Assembly (NCBI GenBank): GCA_009392295.1
Contig: VFGW01000017.1
Coordinates: forward strand, 145,872-209,871
Length of the DNA: 64,000 nt
From: SAR202 cluster bacterium
Lineage (GTDB): Bacteria > Chloroflexota > Dehalococcoidia > Lucifugimonadales > GCA-2719675
Direction: 5' to 3'
This document shows, piece by piece, positions 40,888 to 50,892 of the stretch (position 1 is its first letter; each line of letters begins with the position of its first letter). The translations under genes and the position numbers were made by a program. The notes beneath the pieces are model-generated. The model had not been told where the DNA came from, did not search any database, and saw nothing but the letters and a program-made list of their open reading frames with translations.

Positions 40888-41703
40888 CTATTTTTTAACA
40901 GCTACGATTTCTAGCCAATTTCTAGGTACAGTTTCGATAGCTAAATCTCTAAATGTTTCTTTTACAGCTGTTTGCAATGCAAGGCTAGCTTCTTTTAATG
41001 GTACTCCTGGCATTGCTCCTTCGATAAAGTCTTTAAATTCACTTATATCAAGCCATCCGCTTATAGGTACCATTACACGTGCAACATTTTGTTTTTGAAG
41101 AACGAATCCTTGTCTTTCTAGAATTTCTTGATATTCTTCAGGGGTTAAATGGATTCTGGATTCTACTTTGTTTTCTTTTTTAGGAAACATACCGTAATTT
41201 TTTTTCAGTATTTTTGCAGCTTTAAACATCCATTTTTTATAAAAAAGTAAACTGTCAGAAGGATGCGATCCTTCGTAAAAAGATGTATTGAATGCCAATT
41301 TACCACCTGGTTTTAATGTTTTAGAAATATTATCTATTAGAGAGTCTTTATCATTAATATAATGAATAGCATTACAAAAGAAGACAGCATCAACATTTTC
41401 TTTTACTGAATCTGCAACATTTTCAACTTGGCTTTGAATAAATTTTATAGCAGCTGTTTTAATTGAATTTAAATCTTGTTTAGCAATTTTCAGAGCTGAT
41501 GAAGAGTGGTCGATTGCAAAAATTATTGATTGTTTTGCACCAGTCATTTTTTTTGCAATTATTTTTGTGACTCCACCAGTAGCGCAAGCTAAGTCAATTA
41601 CCGTGGTGTCATTTGTTAGATCTGCAAGATCTACTAAATTTTCATTCTGTTTTTTGTAAAAATCATTATCGGCAAACTTTGAGAAACTGAAATCTTCTGA
41701 CAT
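40888..41703 (-). CDS. SAM-dependent methyltransferase
   Basis: VIDLACATGGVTKIIAKK, DAVFFCNAIHYINDKDSLIDNISKTLKPGGKLAFNT. Confidence 0.85.
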   Translation of the reverse strand: MSEDFSFSKFADNDFYKKQNENLVDLADLTNDTTVIDLACATGGVTKIIAKKMTGAKQSIIFAIDHSSSALKIAKQDLNSIKTAAIKFIQSQVENVADSVKENVDAVFFCNAIHYINDKDSLIDNISKTLKPGGKLAFNTSFYEGSHPSDSLLFYKKWMFKAAKILKKNYGMFPKKENKVESRIHLTPEEYQEILERQGFVLQKQNVARVMVPISGWLDISEFKDFIEGAMPGVPLKEASLALQTAVKETFRDLAIETVPRNWLEIVAVKK

Positions 41704-41751
41704 ATTTTTGCATCCTTAATATTTTGTTTTTACAGTCTAAGTCTATATTAT

Positions 41752-42651
41752 TTATGTTGATAAAGCACTGATTAAACTTTTTATTTTTTGTTTTTCAGTT
41801 TGACTTAGTGTTTTGAAAGGCTTAGTCATTTGATCGGAATTTAAAATTCCAAGATAATATAATCCAGCTTTAATGCAGGAAATTCCATTTTCACCAAGGT
41901 TCATAATTCTAACTGCTTTAGTCATTTCATTTTGTAATAATTGCATTTCAGATTTTTTTTGCAATAATCCGTTTTCCCAAGCTTTAACAAAAGTTTTTGG
42001 AATTAAATTTCCTAATCCTGGTATCACTCCGTCCACTAGAATGCCCTCAGTTAGTGCGGTCAAAAATGTACTTCCTATGAAGATGTTCATATCAACGTTA
42101 TTTGTATTTACAGATATTGACAAATTTGCAATATTTTCAAGGCTTCCACTACTATCTTTAATTCCAATGACAGTTTTTTCCATTCCTAATTGTAATGTTG
42201 TACTAGGAAGTATAACGTTTTTGACTGTAGATGGTATGTTATATACCCATAATTGGCTTTTTAATTCATCAGAAATATTTTGATAATGGTCAATAATTTC
42301 ACTTTGAGTATTTAAGTAATAAAATGGTGGTGTACAAGCTATTCCTGTAGGATTTAAATCAGCTACTTTTTTACCGAAATCAATAGAGTCTTGAGTTCCG
42401 GCACATGCAATATTAGCAATAATTGGGATTTTATTATTTGCGTATTTGATTGTTTTTTCAATTGATTGGAATCTTTGTTCTAGGGTAAGGTTTGCAAATT
42501 CTCCTGTAGTTCCGGATGCCCAAATTCCATGCACGCCAGATTTAATAAAGTAATCAATCAGTTTTTTCAATGATTTTGAATCTAATTCTCCAGATTCTGA
42601 TAATGGAGTAACAATTGGAACAATTATTCCTTTAATTTTTGATGTAGACAT
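41752..42651 (-). CDS. DapA/NAL-family aldolase (dihydrodipicolinate synthase family)
   Basis: GIWASGTTGEFANLTLEQR, VYNIPS, GIKDSSGSLENI Schiff-base lysine. Confidence 0.9.
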   Translation of the reverse strand: MSTSKIKGIIVPIVTPLSESGELDSKSLKKLIDYFIKSGVHGIWASGTTGEFANLTLEQRFQSIEKTIKYANNKIPIIANIACAGTQDSIDFGKKVADLNPTGIACTPPFYYLNTQSEIIDHYQNISDELKSQLWVYNIPSTVKNVILPSTTLQLGMEKTVIGIKDSSGSLENIANLSISVNTNNVDMNIFIGSTFLTALTEGILVDGVIPGLGNLIPKTFVKAWENGLLQKKSEMQLLQNEMTKAVRIMNLGENGISCIKAGLYYLGILNSDQMTKPFKTLSQTEKQKIKSLISALST

Positions 42652-42682
42652 TTACACTATTCTTTCTTGAAGTATTATATTC

Positions 42683-42952
42683 TTAATTTGCACCACCTCC
42701 GACCGCAGGAATGAAGTGTACTTCACTATTTGGGGCAACTTTTTCTAAAATTCCAAGAGGTGATATTTCGCCATCTACAGCTACAGAAATATTTGGTTTG
42801 ATTTTATGATTTTCCACGAGCCTACCTTTAACTCCTGGATACAATTTATCTATAGAATTTATGATGTCTCTCACATTTGATCCTGGAACTTCAATTCTCT
42901 GTTTACCAGAAGTCATATCAATCATTAGGCTAGGAATAAAAACTGTTGCCAT
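42683..42952 (-). CDS. MoaD/ThiS-family ubiquitin-like protein with C-terminal GGGAN
   Basis: VPGSNVRDIINSIDKLYPGVKGRL...VAPNSEVHFIPAVGGGAN*; overlaps upstream stop as TAATG. Confidence 0.85.
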   Translation of the reverse strand: MATVFIPSLMIDMTSGKQRIEVPGSNVRDIINSIDKLYPGVKGRLVENHKIKPNISVAVDGEISPLGILEKVAPNSEVHFIPAVGGGAN

Positions 42953-45162
42953 TATTTTTTTATAGATTCCATCAACAAACTTGGTTTGATTGGGAGTTGA
43001 TTTACACGTATTCCAGTAATCCTGTAAATTGCGTTAGCTATTGCTGCTGGCGGTGAAGTTATTGAAGCTTCTCCAACACCTCGAACTCCAAAAGGATGAG
43101 CCGGGTTTGGGACTTCAATAATTTCTGTATTTATCATAGGTAAATCTAGTGCCAAAGGCATTCGGTAGTCTAAGAAAGTGGGATTAGCCATTTCATAGGA
43201 GTCGTTATTATAAAAATATTCCTCGTTTAATGCCCAACCAATACCTTGTACGGTACCACCTTGCATTTGTCCTTCAACATAGTCGGGATGAATTGCTTTC
43301 CCAACATCTTGAAAAATAGTACATTTTACTATATCAATTTTACCTGTTTCTTTATCAACTTTTACATCAATGATATGCCCCGAAATCGATGGAGCAGCCC
43401 CAGATGGGTTAGTGGCTCCATTTGAAATTATAGGTCCTCCTGTATCATTTAGGTCTTTAGCTAAATTTTTAAGAGAAATGCTCAGGGATTTATCTTTTGT
43501 GCTGAATAGAATTCCATTTTCCATAGACACAGTTTTTGGAGATACGCCCCATATAGAAGCAGCTCTTTCAATTAAAGATTTTTTTAAATTTGTGGCTGCA
43601 ATATGACCAGCTACACCTGCTTTATATGTGACACTACTTCCGCCTGTTCCAGATGTATAACCTATTTTATCAGTATCTACTACAGAAGGAGTAACATCTT
43701 CAGCTTTAATACCCAAGACTTCAGCAACCATCATTGCAATAGAAGCCCTAGAACCACCAATATCAGTTGAACCTTCAATTAGATTGATTCTACCATCAGG
43801 ATGTACGCTAAGGTTAATAGAGGAGGGTCCAGCTCCATTCATCCAAAATCCAATAGCAACTCCTCTGTTGATGTCGGTAGCTTCAGGTAAAGGTTCATTA
43901 TAGTGAGGATGTTTTTTCATTGCATTGAGTACTTCAATGACTCCAATACTAGGGTGCTTTGGGCCATCAGCTCTTCTTACCCCCTCTTTTGATGCATTTA
44001 TTAACCTGAATTCAATTGGGTCCATTTCAAGCTTTTCGGCTATTTCATCTATTACAGTTTCTGTGCCAACGTTTGAATTAGTTGCTCCGGGAGCGCGGTA
44101 AGCTGATGTTGAAGGCTTGTTAACAAGAACATCATAACCATTAATAAGTACGTTTTCTATATCATAAGTAGCAAATGCACATAGAGCTCCAGCTGAGACT
44201 ACACCACCAGGGAAAGCTCCATCTTCGTAGGCCAAAGTTGCTTCTGCAGCTAAAATTTTACCTTCTTTTGTAGCTCCAATTTTAATTTTAATGTTAGATC
44301 CAGGTGTAGGACCAGTTGATTCGAATTCTTCTTTTCTTGTGTGTACAATTTTTACAGGTTTACCAGTTTTTTTGGATAATAATGCTGCAACAGGGCAAGC
44401 GTAAGGATCAAATTTTGCGCCAAATCCACCACCAATTTCCATAGGGGTAGTTTTTATTTTTGAAGGATCTAAGTGTAAAATTTCTGCGGTTCTGCCCCTA
44501 ATATCAAAAGAGCTTTGTGTACTGACCCAAATATTAACTTTTTCATCTTGAACTGATGAATTCCAATCAACAGTTGCATTATGAGGTTCAATATATCCTT
44601 GATGAACTGTTGCAGTATCAAATGTTCTTTCTACAATTACATCAGATTTTTCAAATCCTTTTTTAATGTTTCCCAATTCATGTTTTACATGGTTAGAAAT
44701 ATTATTTTTTTTAGTTTCATCAATTAATGGAGATGAGGGGTCTAAACCTTCTGGTGCAGTCAAAATAGCTGGGAGAATTTCATATTCCACATTAATCAGT
44801 TTTAATGCTTCTTCAGCGATATGGTGATTGATAGCAGCAACCCCTGCAATAGGATGTCCCTTGTACAAGACTTTGGTTTTAGCCATTATTGCATCTTTTT
44901 CTTTAGTCCAATTTGTTTGAGGTAAATCTTGTGATGTTACGATAGCTTTAACTCCATCCATATTTTCAACAGCTGAAGTATCAATACTTAAGATTTTGGC
45001 ATGGGCATGGGGGCTTCTTAGTATTTTGCCAAAAAGTAGCCCAGATATGGAAAAATCAGCACCATATAATGCTTTCCCAGTCACTTTATCATATCCATCG
45101 TGGCGTATAGGTCTCGTGCCTATTACTTTATATCCGTTAGTTGAGTTAGAACCTTTAGTCAT
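42952..45162 (-). CDS. Xanthine dehydrogenase/CoxL family molybdopterin-binding large subunit (copy 2)
   Basis: GKALYGADFSISGLLFGKILRSPHAHAKI, GGFGAKFDPYA, AYRAPGATNSN, GVRGVGEASITSPPAAIANAI. Confidence 0.93.
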   Translation of the reverse strand: MTKGSNSTNGYKVIGTRPIRHDGYDKVTGKALYGADFSISGLLFGKILRSPHAHAKILSIDTSAVENMDGVKAIVTSQDLPQTNWTKEKDAIMAKTKVLYKGHPIAGVAAINHHIAEEALKLINVEYEILPAILTAPEGLDPSSPLIDETKKNNISNHVKHELGNIKKGFEKSDVIVERTFDTATVHQGYIEPHNATVDWNSSVQDEKVNIWVSTQSSFDIRGRTAEILHLDPSKIKTTPMEIGGGFGAKFDPYACPVAALLSKKTGKPVKIVHTRKEEFESTGPTPGSNIKIKIGATKEGKILAAEATLAYEDGAFPGGVVSAGALCAFATYDIENVLINGYDVLVNKPSTSAYRAPGATNSNVGTETVIDEIAEKLEMDPIEFRLINASKEGVRRADGPKHPSIGVIEVLNAMKKHPHYNEPLPEATDINRGVAIGFWMNGAGPSSINLSVHPDGRINLIEGSTDIGGSRASIAMMVAEVLGIKAEDVTPSVVDTDKIGYTSGTGGSSVTYKAGVAGHIAATNLKKSLIERAASIWGVSPKTVSMENGILFSTKDKSLSISLKNLAKDLNDTGGPIISNGATNPSGAAPSISGHIIDVKVDKETGKIDIVKCTIFQDVGKAIHPDYVEGQMQGGTVQGIGWALNEEYFYNNDSYEMANPTFLDYRMPLALDLPMINTEIIEVPNPAHPFGVRGVGEASITSPPAAIANAIYRITGIRVNQLPIKPSLLMESIKK

Positions 45163-45192
45163 GAGTTAATCTCCAGCAATATAAAAGTAATT

Positions 45193-47493
45193 TTATAACT
45201 TTCTATTGTTTTCATTAATTGTTTTAAGTACAGCTTGTGGATTCATAGGAAGAACTTCCATTCGAATTTTTGCTGCATCAGAAATTGCATTAGCTATAGC
45301 TGCAGGAGGAGCTACTATATTTACTTCTCCAACTCCTCTGACACCAAATGGATGCCCTTCATTAGGCACTTCAACAATCACTGTGTTAATCATTGGTAGG
45401 TCTAGTGACGTTGGCATTCTATAATCTAGTAAGGAATTATTTGACATTTTTGCGTTTCTATCCATGTAATATTCTTCGTTTAATGCCCAGCCTATACCTT
45501 GAACAGTACCACCTTGCATTTGTCCTTCAACATAACTTGGATGAATTGCTTTGCCACAATCTTGAACGCAAGTAACTTTAAGGATTTGAGTTTTACCAGT
45601 TTCAGTATCAAGTTCAATATCAACAATTAAGCCTGCGAAGGATTTACCTACACCTTTAGGATCTACAGTACCTTGCCCCATGATAGGCCCACCAGAACCA
45701 TTCATCTCTATTGCCAATTCTTTAAATGTCATGGACTTATTTTTCGATCCATTTGTATTTAAAACTCCATCATTCATTGAAACCAAATTAGAATCTACGT
45801 CCCAAATCAATGCTGCACGTTCGATCATTTTGTTTTTCAAATCTTTAGCTGCTTCATATGCAGCCCAACCTGTAGCAAAAGTAGTTCTGCTACCACCAGT
45901 TCCAAATGTGTAACCAATAGAATCAGTATCTACAACTGAAGGATGTACATCTTCAGCTTTAATTCCGAGTACTTCTGCAGCTTGCATTGAAATTGAGGTC
46001 CTTGACCCTCCTATATCAGGAGATCCTTCAGTAAGGTTTACTGTACCATCTTGATTTAATGCTAAATTGACTGATGATTGTAATCCTGCATTCATCCAAA
46101 ATCCTACAGCTACACCTCTTCCTCTTATTTTGTTTTGGGTTTTTGGTTTGCTTAAATCAGATTTGTAATGGGGATCGTTTTTCATTGCTTCAAGTACTTC
46201 AGTTAAACCAATATTATGAAATTTTGTTCCATCAGTTGCTCTTGTACCTTCATTTGATGCATTCATCAATCTGAATTCGATAGGGTCAATATTTAATTTA
46301 TGAGCTAATTCATCAATAATCGTTTCACTTGCAAATTCTGCATTTGTAGCACCTGGTGCACGATAAGCCGCAGTTTTTGTTTTATTTACAAGTACATCAT
46401 AGCCATCAACAGATTGATTAGGTATATTGTAAGGTGCAAAAACACAAGCAGCGGCAGCAGCTACAGGAGAACCAGGAAAAGCTCCAGCTTCATATTTTAA
46501 TACTGCTTCTGCAGCAACAAGTTTTCCTTCTTTTGTAGCACCAATTTTAACTCGAATATTAGATCCAGGCGTTGGTCCAGTTGCTTCAAGTTCTTCAGAA
46601 CGTGTCATAACGATTTTTACAGGACGGCCAGTTTTTTTAGAAAGAATAGCCGCAACTGGTTCTAAATAAGGTTCAAATTTCCCTCCAAATCCTCCGCCAA
46701 TTTCTAGAGGAGTAAGTTTTACAGCGCTCAAAGATACATTTAACACTTCAGCTGTAGCATCTCTAACATTGAAGGGACCTTGCGTTGTGTTCCATATGTG
46801 TATTCTGCCATCATCTCGCCAGTGTGCGACACAATTGTGAGGTTCAATGTATCCTTGATGTACAGTAGATGTGTTGAATTCTCTTTCTATAACTATGTCA
46901 GATTCATCAAATCCTTTATCGACGTCACCTAGTTTATCTTGTAAGTGTTCAGCAATATTTGTTTGAGAATTGAGTTTTTCACCCAACTCAGTTGTTCTTA
47001 AGTCCTCTTGTATTATTGGTGCATTTGCTTTCATAGCTTCAGGTGCAGTAATAACAGCATCAAGCACTTCATAAGATATTTTTATTGCTTTACAAGCTTC
47101 TTCAGCTATGTGTACATTGGTTGCAGCAACAGCTGCAATAGGTTGACCCTTGAATACAGCTTTTTCTGTTGCCATGATTCCTTCACGAAGATATTTTAAA
47201 TCAGTTGATAGTTCTCCTAAAGTAACCTTTCTGTCTTCACCGTCAGAATTTGCTGTCTCAGGCAGATCTTTTCCGGTGATGATTGCTTCTACACCATGAA
47301 TTTTTTCTGCACTAGACGTATCAATGCTTATTATTTTGGCATGTGCGTGTGGGCTTCGTAATATTTTCCCAGATAACATTCTAGGCATCGAGAAATCAGC
47401 CCCATATTGTGCTCTTCCGGTAACTTTATCAGTTCCATCGTGCCTAATAGGCCGAGTTCCTATTACTTTAAATTTGTTATTTTTTGTAGTCAT
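45193..47493 (-). CDS. Xanthine dehydrogenase/CoxL family molybdopterin-binding large subunit (copy 1)
   Basis: GRAQYGADFSMPRMLSGKILRSPHAHAKI, GGFGGKFEPYL, AYRAPGATNAE, GVRGVGEVNIVAPPAAIANAI. Confidence 0.93.
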   Translation of the reverse strand: MTTKNNKFKVIGTRPIRHDGTDKVTGRAQYGADFSMPRMLSGKILRSPHAHAKIISIDTSSAEKIHGVEAIITGKDLPETANSDGEDRKVTLGELSTDLKYLREGIMATEKAVFKGQPIAAVAATNVHIAEEACKAIKISYEVLDAVITAPEAMKANAPIIQEDLRTTELGEKLNSQTNIAEHLQDKLGDVDKGFDESDIVIEREFNTSTVHQGYIEPHNCVAHWRDDGRIHIWNTTQGPFNVRDATAEVLNVSLSAVKLTPLEIGGGFGGKFEPYLEPVAAILSKKTGRPVKIVMTRSEELEATGPTPGSNIRVKIGATKEGKLVAAEAVLKYEAGAFPGSPVAAAAACVFAPYNIPNQSVDGYDVLVNKTKTAAYRAPGATNAEFASETIIDELAHKLNIDPIEFRLMNASNEGTRATDGTKFHNIGLTEVLEAMKNDPHYKSDLSKPKTQNKIRGRGVAVGFWMNAGLQSSVNLALNQDGTVNLTEGSPDIGGSRTSISMQAAEVLGIKAEDVHPSVVDTDSIGYTFGTGGSRTTFATGWAAYEAAKDLKNKMIERAALIWDVDSNLVSMNDGVLNTNGSKNKSMTFKELAIEMNGSGGPIMGQGTVDPKGVGKSFAGLIVDIELDTETGKTQILKVTCVQDCGKAIHPSYVEGQMQGGTVQGIGWALNEEYYMDRNAKMSNNSLLDYRMPTSLDLPMINTVIVEVPNEGHPFGVRGVGEVNIVAPPAAIANAISDAAKIRMEVLPMNPQAVLKTINENNRKL

Positions 47494-47972
47494 TAGTTAA
47501 CCCTCATTTTTTCGGCGGCATCCAAGACTGCTCTAACTATTTTGTCATAACCTGTACATCTACAAAGATTTCCTGCTAGCCAAAAGCGTACGTCTTTTTC
47601 AGTAGGGTTTGGATTTCTTTCTAAGAGAGCTTTACTGGCAACTATGAATCCAGGTGTACAAATTCCACACTGAAGAGCTGCATTTTCTAGGAAAGCTTTT
47701 TGTATTGGATGGAGTTCGTCTTTATATGCTACGCCTTCTATAGTGTTAACTTCTTTACCATCAACCTCAACACCAAAAACTAAGCATGAATCAACGATTC
47801 TGCCATCTAGATTTACTGTACATGCGCCACAATTACCATCATTGCAACCTTCTTTAGATCCGGTGAGACCCACGATGTCTCGCAGACATTCTAGAAGACT
47901 TTGCCTAGGCTCACATAAAAATTCAACCTCTTCGCTATTAATTGTAGTTTTAACGTGAATTTTTTTAGACAT
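47493..47972 (-). CDS. Molybdenum hydroxylase [2Fe-2S] subunit (CoxS-like)
   Basis: GCNDGNCGACTVNLDG, QCGICTPGFIVASKALL, LAGNLCRCTGYDKIV; TAATG overlap with next gene. Confidence 0.96.
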   Translation of the reverse strand: MSKKIHVKTTINSEEVEFLCEPRQSLLECLRDIVGLTGSKEGCNDGNCGACTVNLDGRIVDSCLVFGVEVDGKEVNTIEGVAYKDELHPIQKAFLENAALQCGICTPGFIVASKALLERNPNPTEKDVRFWLAGNLCRCTGYDKIVRAVLDAAEKMRVN

Positions 47973-47978
47973 ATTGAT

Positions 47979-48854
47979 TTAATTACCTCTTGCTCTTTCT
48001 GTAGCAATTTTTAATGTTCTTCTAGTTAAAACATCACACAGATGTTTTCTAAATTCGATAGTACCTCTCATATCCGTAATAGGAGTAGCTGCATTTTTCG
48101 CAGCTTCACCAGCTATTTTTAGAGTGTCTTCGTCTTCGATTGATTTGCCAATTATTTTTTCTGCATCGGAAACTAAAATTGGTGTAGGCCCCACCGATGC
48201 TAAAGCAACTTTAACAGATTTAACAATATCACCATCTAGAGAAATTGAAGTTCCTACTCCCACAACCGCTATATCCATCTCGTTTCTAGGTATGAATCTA
48301 AGATATGAGCTACCAGAGCCTTTACTTGGAGCTGGTATGTGAATAGATATCAATATTTCTCCATTTTCAAGGACTGATTTACCGGGTCCGGTACAAAAAT
48401 CTTCTACTTTTAAGTCTCTAGAGCCATTTGGACCATCAACTTTGCAAGTTGCATTAAGTGCTATAAGTGTTGGGATAGTATCCCCACTAGGTGCAGAATT
48501 ACAAAGGTTTCCTCCTACAGATGCCCTGCCTTGGATTTGAATACCTCCAACTAGAGAAGTTGAATCTTGCAATGCAGGATATGATGCTGTAATTGATTCA
48601 TTGTTATATATTTTATACATAGGAACAGCAGATCCTAATGTTAAACCTTTTGAATCTAGATTTATTTCATTTAATTCAGGAATATTTTTGATATCTACCA
48701 CGACGTCGGGATTGCCAATTCTTTCAGGGGCGGCTCTGAGCTGTACTATTAAATCTGTACCGCCTGCCATAGCTCTAGCAACAGTATTTTTATTAGAAAG
48801 CAGTGCAACAGCTTCTTTAATTGAATTCGGGCTTGCATAATCTATCCATTTCAA
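47979..48854 (-). CDS. Molybdenum hydroxylase FAD-binding subunit (CoxM-like)
   Basis: ARAMAGGTDLIVQLRAA, GRASVGGNLCNSAPSGDTIPTLIAL, FCD...PGKS. Confidence 0.93.
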   Translation of the reverse strand: MKWIDYASPNSIKEAVALLSNKNTVARAMAGGTDLIVQLRAAPERIGNPDVVVDIKNIPELNEINLDSKGLTLGSAVPMYKIYNNESITASYPALQDSTSLVGGIQIQGRASVGGNLCNSAPSGDTIPTLIALNATCKVDGPNGSRDLKVEDFCTGPGKSVLENGEILISIHIPAPSKGSGSSYLRFIPRNEMDIAVVGVGTSISLDGDIVKSVKVALASVGPTPILVSDAEKIIGKSIEDEDTLKIAGEAAKNAATPITDMRGTIEFRKHLCDVLTRRTLKIATERARGN

Positions 48855-49116
48855 TGGCCCACTCCTTAATCTTTATGGTTATCCAACATCGGTTTAGATG
48901 ATATTGATTGTTTAATAAAATTAAATGCATTAAGTTACTAATACATTTTATTGATTTAGTTAACGTTCAAAGTATATATTAAAATATAAATTTTTCAATA
49001 TACAAATCGTTGATTATAAATGGTTTTTGTTTTTGAAATCAGTTTGGGTTTTTGATTTGTATTGGACTCTATTTTTATAGTATGTTTTATTAAGATGTTT
49101 AATATAGGTAGTTGCG

Positions 49117-49521
49117 ATGAAAATTAATAAAAAAGAATTAATGTTAATACAGGAACATGCAAAATTTGAAAATCCAAATGAATGTTGTGGGATTTTGGGC
49201 GGAAAGGATAATCATATTACGGATGTTTATCAAATTGATAATGTAGTTGCTAGCCCAACTAGATATTTAATGGATCCTGAACAACAATTGAAAGCTACGA
49301 AAGACTTGGAAGACAGAGGGTTGGAGATAATAGGATTTTATCATTCTCATACTAATTCAGAAGCTTATCCCTCAAGTACTGATGTTAGGTTAGCAATTCA
49401 AAGTGGCTGGTTAGACATTTTATATATTTTAATTTCAGTGAAATATTCAGAAGTTAAAGCATTTAAAATTGAATCTACTGGAGAGATTATAGAGGAAGAT
49501 GTGGTAATCTGTGAGGATTAA
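49117..49521 (+). CDS. JAMM/MPN+ (Mec/M67-type) zinc metallopeptidase
   Basis: NECCGILGG, FYHSHTNSEAYPSSTDVRLA = HxH-x7-S-x2-D. Confidence 0.9.
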   Translation: MKINKKELMLIQEHAKFENPNECCGILGGKDNHITDVYQIDNVVASPTRYLMDPEQQLKATKDLEDRGLEIIGFYHSHTNSEAYPSSTDVRLAIQSGWLDILYILISVKYSEVKAFKIESTGEIIEEDVVICED

Positions 49522-49553
49522 ATTACTAATAACAGTTTAGGAGAAATATATAT

Positions 49554-50864
49554 ATGGTTTTTGAGAATTCTATATTCCCAATAACATCAGAGGTAAATTC
49601 AGTTGACCATTTGGTTTTAGGCGGATGTGATGTTACAGATTTGATGGAAGAATTTGGATCTCCCCTTTATGTTTACGATGAAGTAACTTTGAGAAGTATG
49701 TGTAAAGAGTTTGTTTCAGAATTTTCCAATTTGTATTCTGAGTCTAGTGTGTTGTATGCTGCTAAAGCGTTTCTTAATCCTGCAATAGCAAATATTGTAA
49801 GAGAGGAAGGCTTGGGTATGGATGTTGTTTCTGGAGGAGAGTTAGCTGTTGCAATTAATTCAGGGTTTCCCGCAGATTCAATATATTTTCATGGTAACAA
49901 CAAAACAAGAGACGAGCTTGAATACGCTATTCAAGAAGGTGTTTCTAGGATAGTAATTGATAGTTTTCATGAGATAGATTTGTTAGAAGATATTTTGGCT
50001 TCAAAGAATTCATTTCAAGATGTAATGATCAGGATATCACCTAATGTTGATCCTCATACTCATATAGCTACGACCACGGGGATTTTAGATAGTAAGTTTG
50101 GTTTTGCTATTGAGACGGGAGATGCTGCTAGAGCTATTCGTCAGTTACTAAAATCTCAAAGATTAGATTTAGTTGGAATTCATTTTCATCTTGGATCTCC
50201 AATTTTTGAATTAGAACCATATGAATCAGGGGTCAGGACTATTTTAAAATTCTTACAGCCTTTTATAAAAGAAGGTTTGAATCTTAGAGAATTTAGCCCT
50301 GGAGGAGGATTTGCTATTGGTTATCTTAGTCATAAATTGCCACCTTCAATTAAATCTTATGCGCAAGTCATTGTAGAATCAACCAAGAAATATTTATCTG
50401 AATTAGGATTTCATTCTCCAAAATTAATTGTTGAACCAGGTAGGTCAATAGTAGGTAGAGCTGGTGTTGCTCTTTATACGGTTGGGGCAATCAAGGATAT
50501 TCCTGGCGTTAGAAAATATGTTTCGTTAGATGGAGGTATGGGAGATAATATCAGGCCTGCTTTATATGATGCAGAATATGAAGCTGTAATTGCTAATAAA
50601 ACTTCTTTGGAAAATGAAGAAGTTGTGACTTTGGCTGGTAAATATTGTGAATCTGGAGATATATTGATCAGAGATATAAAGTTGCCTAAACTAGTTTCAG
50701 GAGATATAGTTGCGATTCCTGCTTCAGGTGCATATGCACCATCTATGGCAAGTAATTATAATTTGAATCCACGCCCCCCAATTGCTTTAGTAAATGAAGG
50801 TTCTGCTAAACTGATTCGTGAAAGAGAAACATATCAAGATATGATTAAAACGGACAAAATGTAA
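49554..50864 (+). CDS. lysA: Diaminopimelate decarboxylase
   Basis: SSVLYAAKAFLNPAI, GMDVVSGGELAVA, FSPGGGFAIGY, EPGRSIVG, CESGDIL. Confidence 0.95.
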   Translation: MVFENSIFPITSEVNSVDHLVLGGCDVTDLMEEFGSPLYVYDEVTLRSMCKEFVSEFSNLYSESSVLYAAKAFLNPAIANIVREEGLGMDVVSGGELAVAINSGFPADSIYFHGNNKTRDELEYAIQEGVSRIVIDSFHEIDLLEDILASKNSFQDVMIRISPNVDPHTHIATTTGILDSKFGFAIETGDAARAIRQLLKSQRLDLVGIHFHLGSPIFELEPYESGVRTILKFLQPFIKEGLNLREFSPGGGFAIGYLSHKLPPSIKSYAQVIVESTKKYLSELGFHSPKLIVEPGRSIVGRAGVALYTVGAIKDIPGVRKYVSLDGGMGDNIRPALYDAEYEAVIANKTSLENEEVVTLAGKYCESGDILIRDIKLPKLVSGDIVAIPASGAYAPSMASNYNLNPRPPIALVNEGSAKLIRERETYQDMIKTDKM

Positions 50865-50892
50865 ATATTGCTCTTTCAAAGGAAATTAAAAT

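Noticed and set aside
40869-40896. AAAAAATA...TATTTTTT inverted repeat between convergent genes as a bidirectional terminator
   Set aside because: Stem would be all A-T and weak; not convincing as an intrinsic terminator.
41873-42283. 136-aa ORF opposite the DapA-family gene
   Set aside because: Antisense to a well-supported gene with catalytic motifs.
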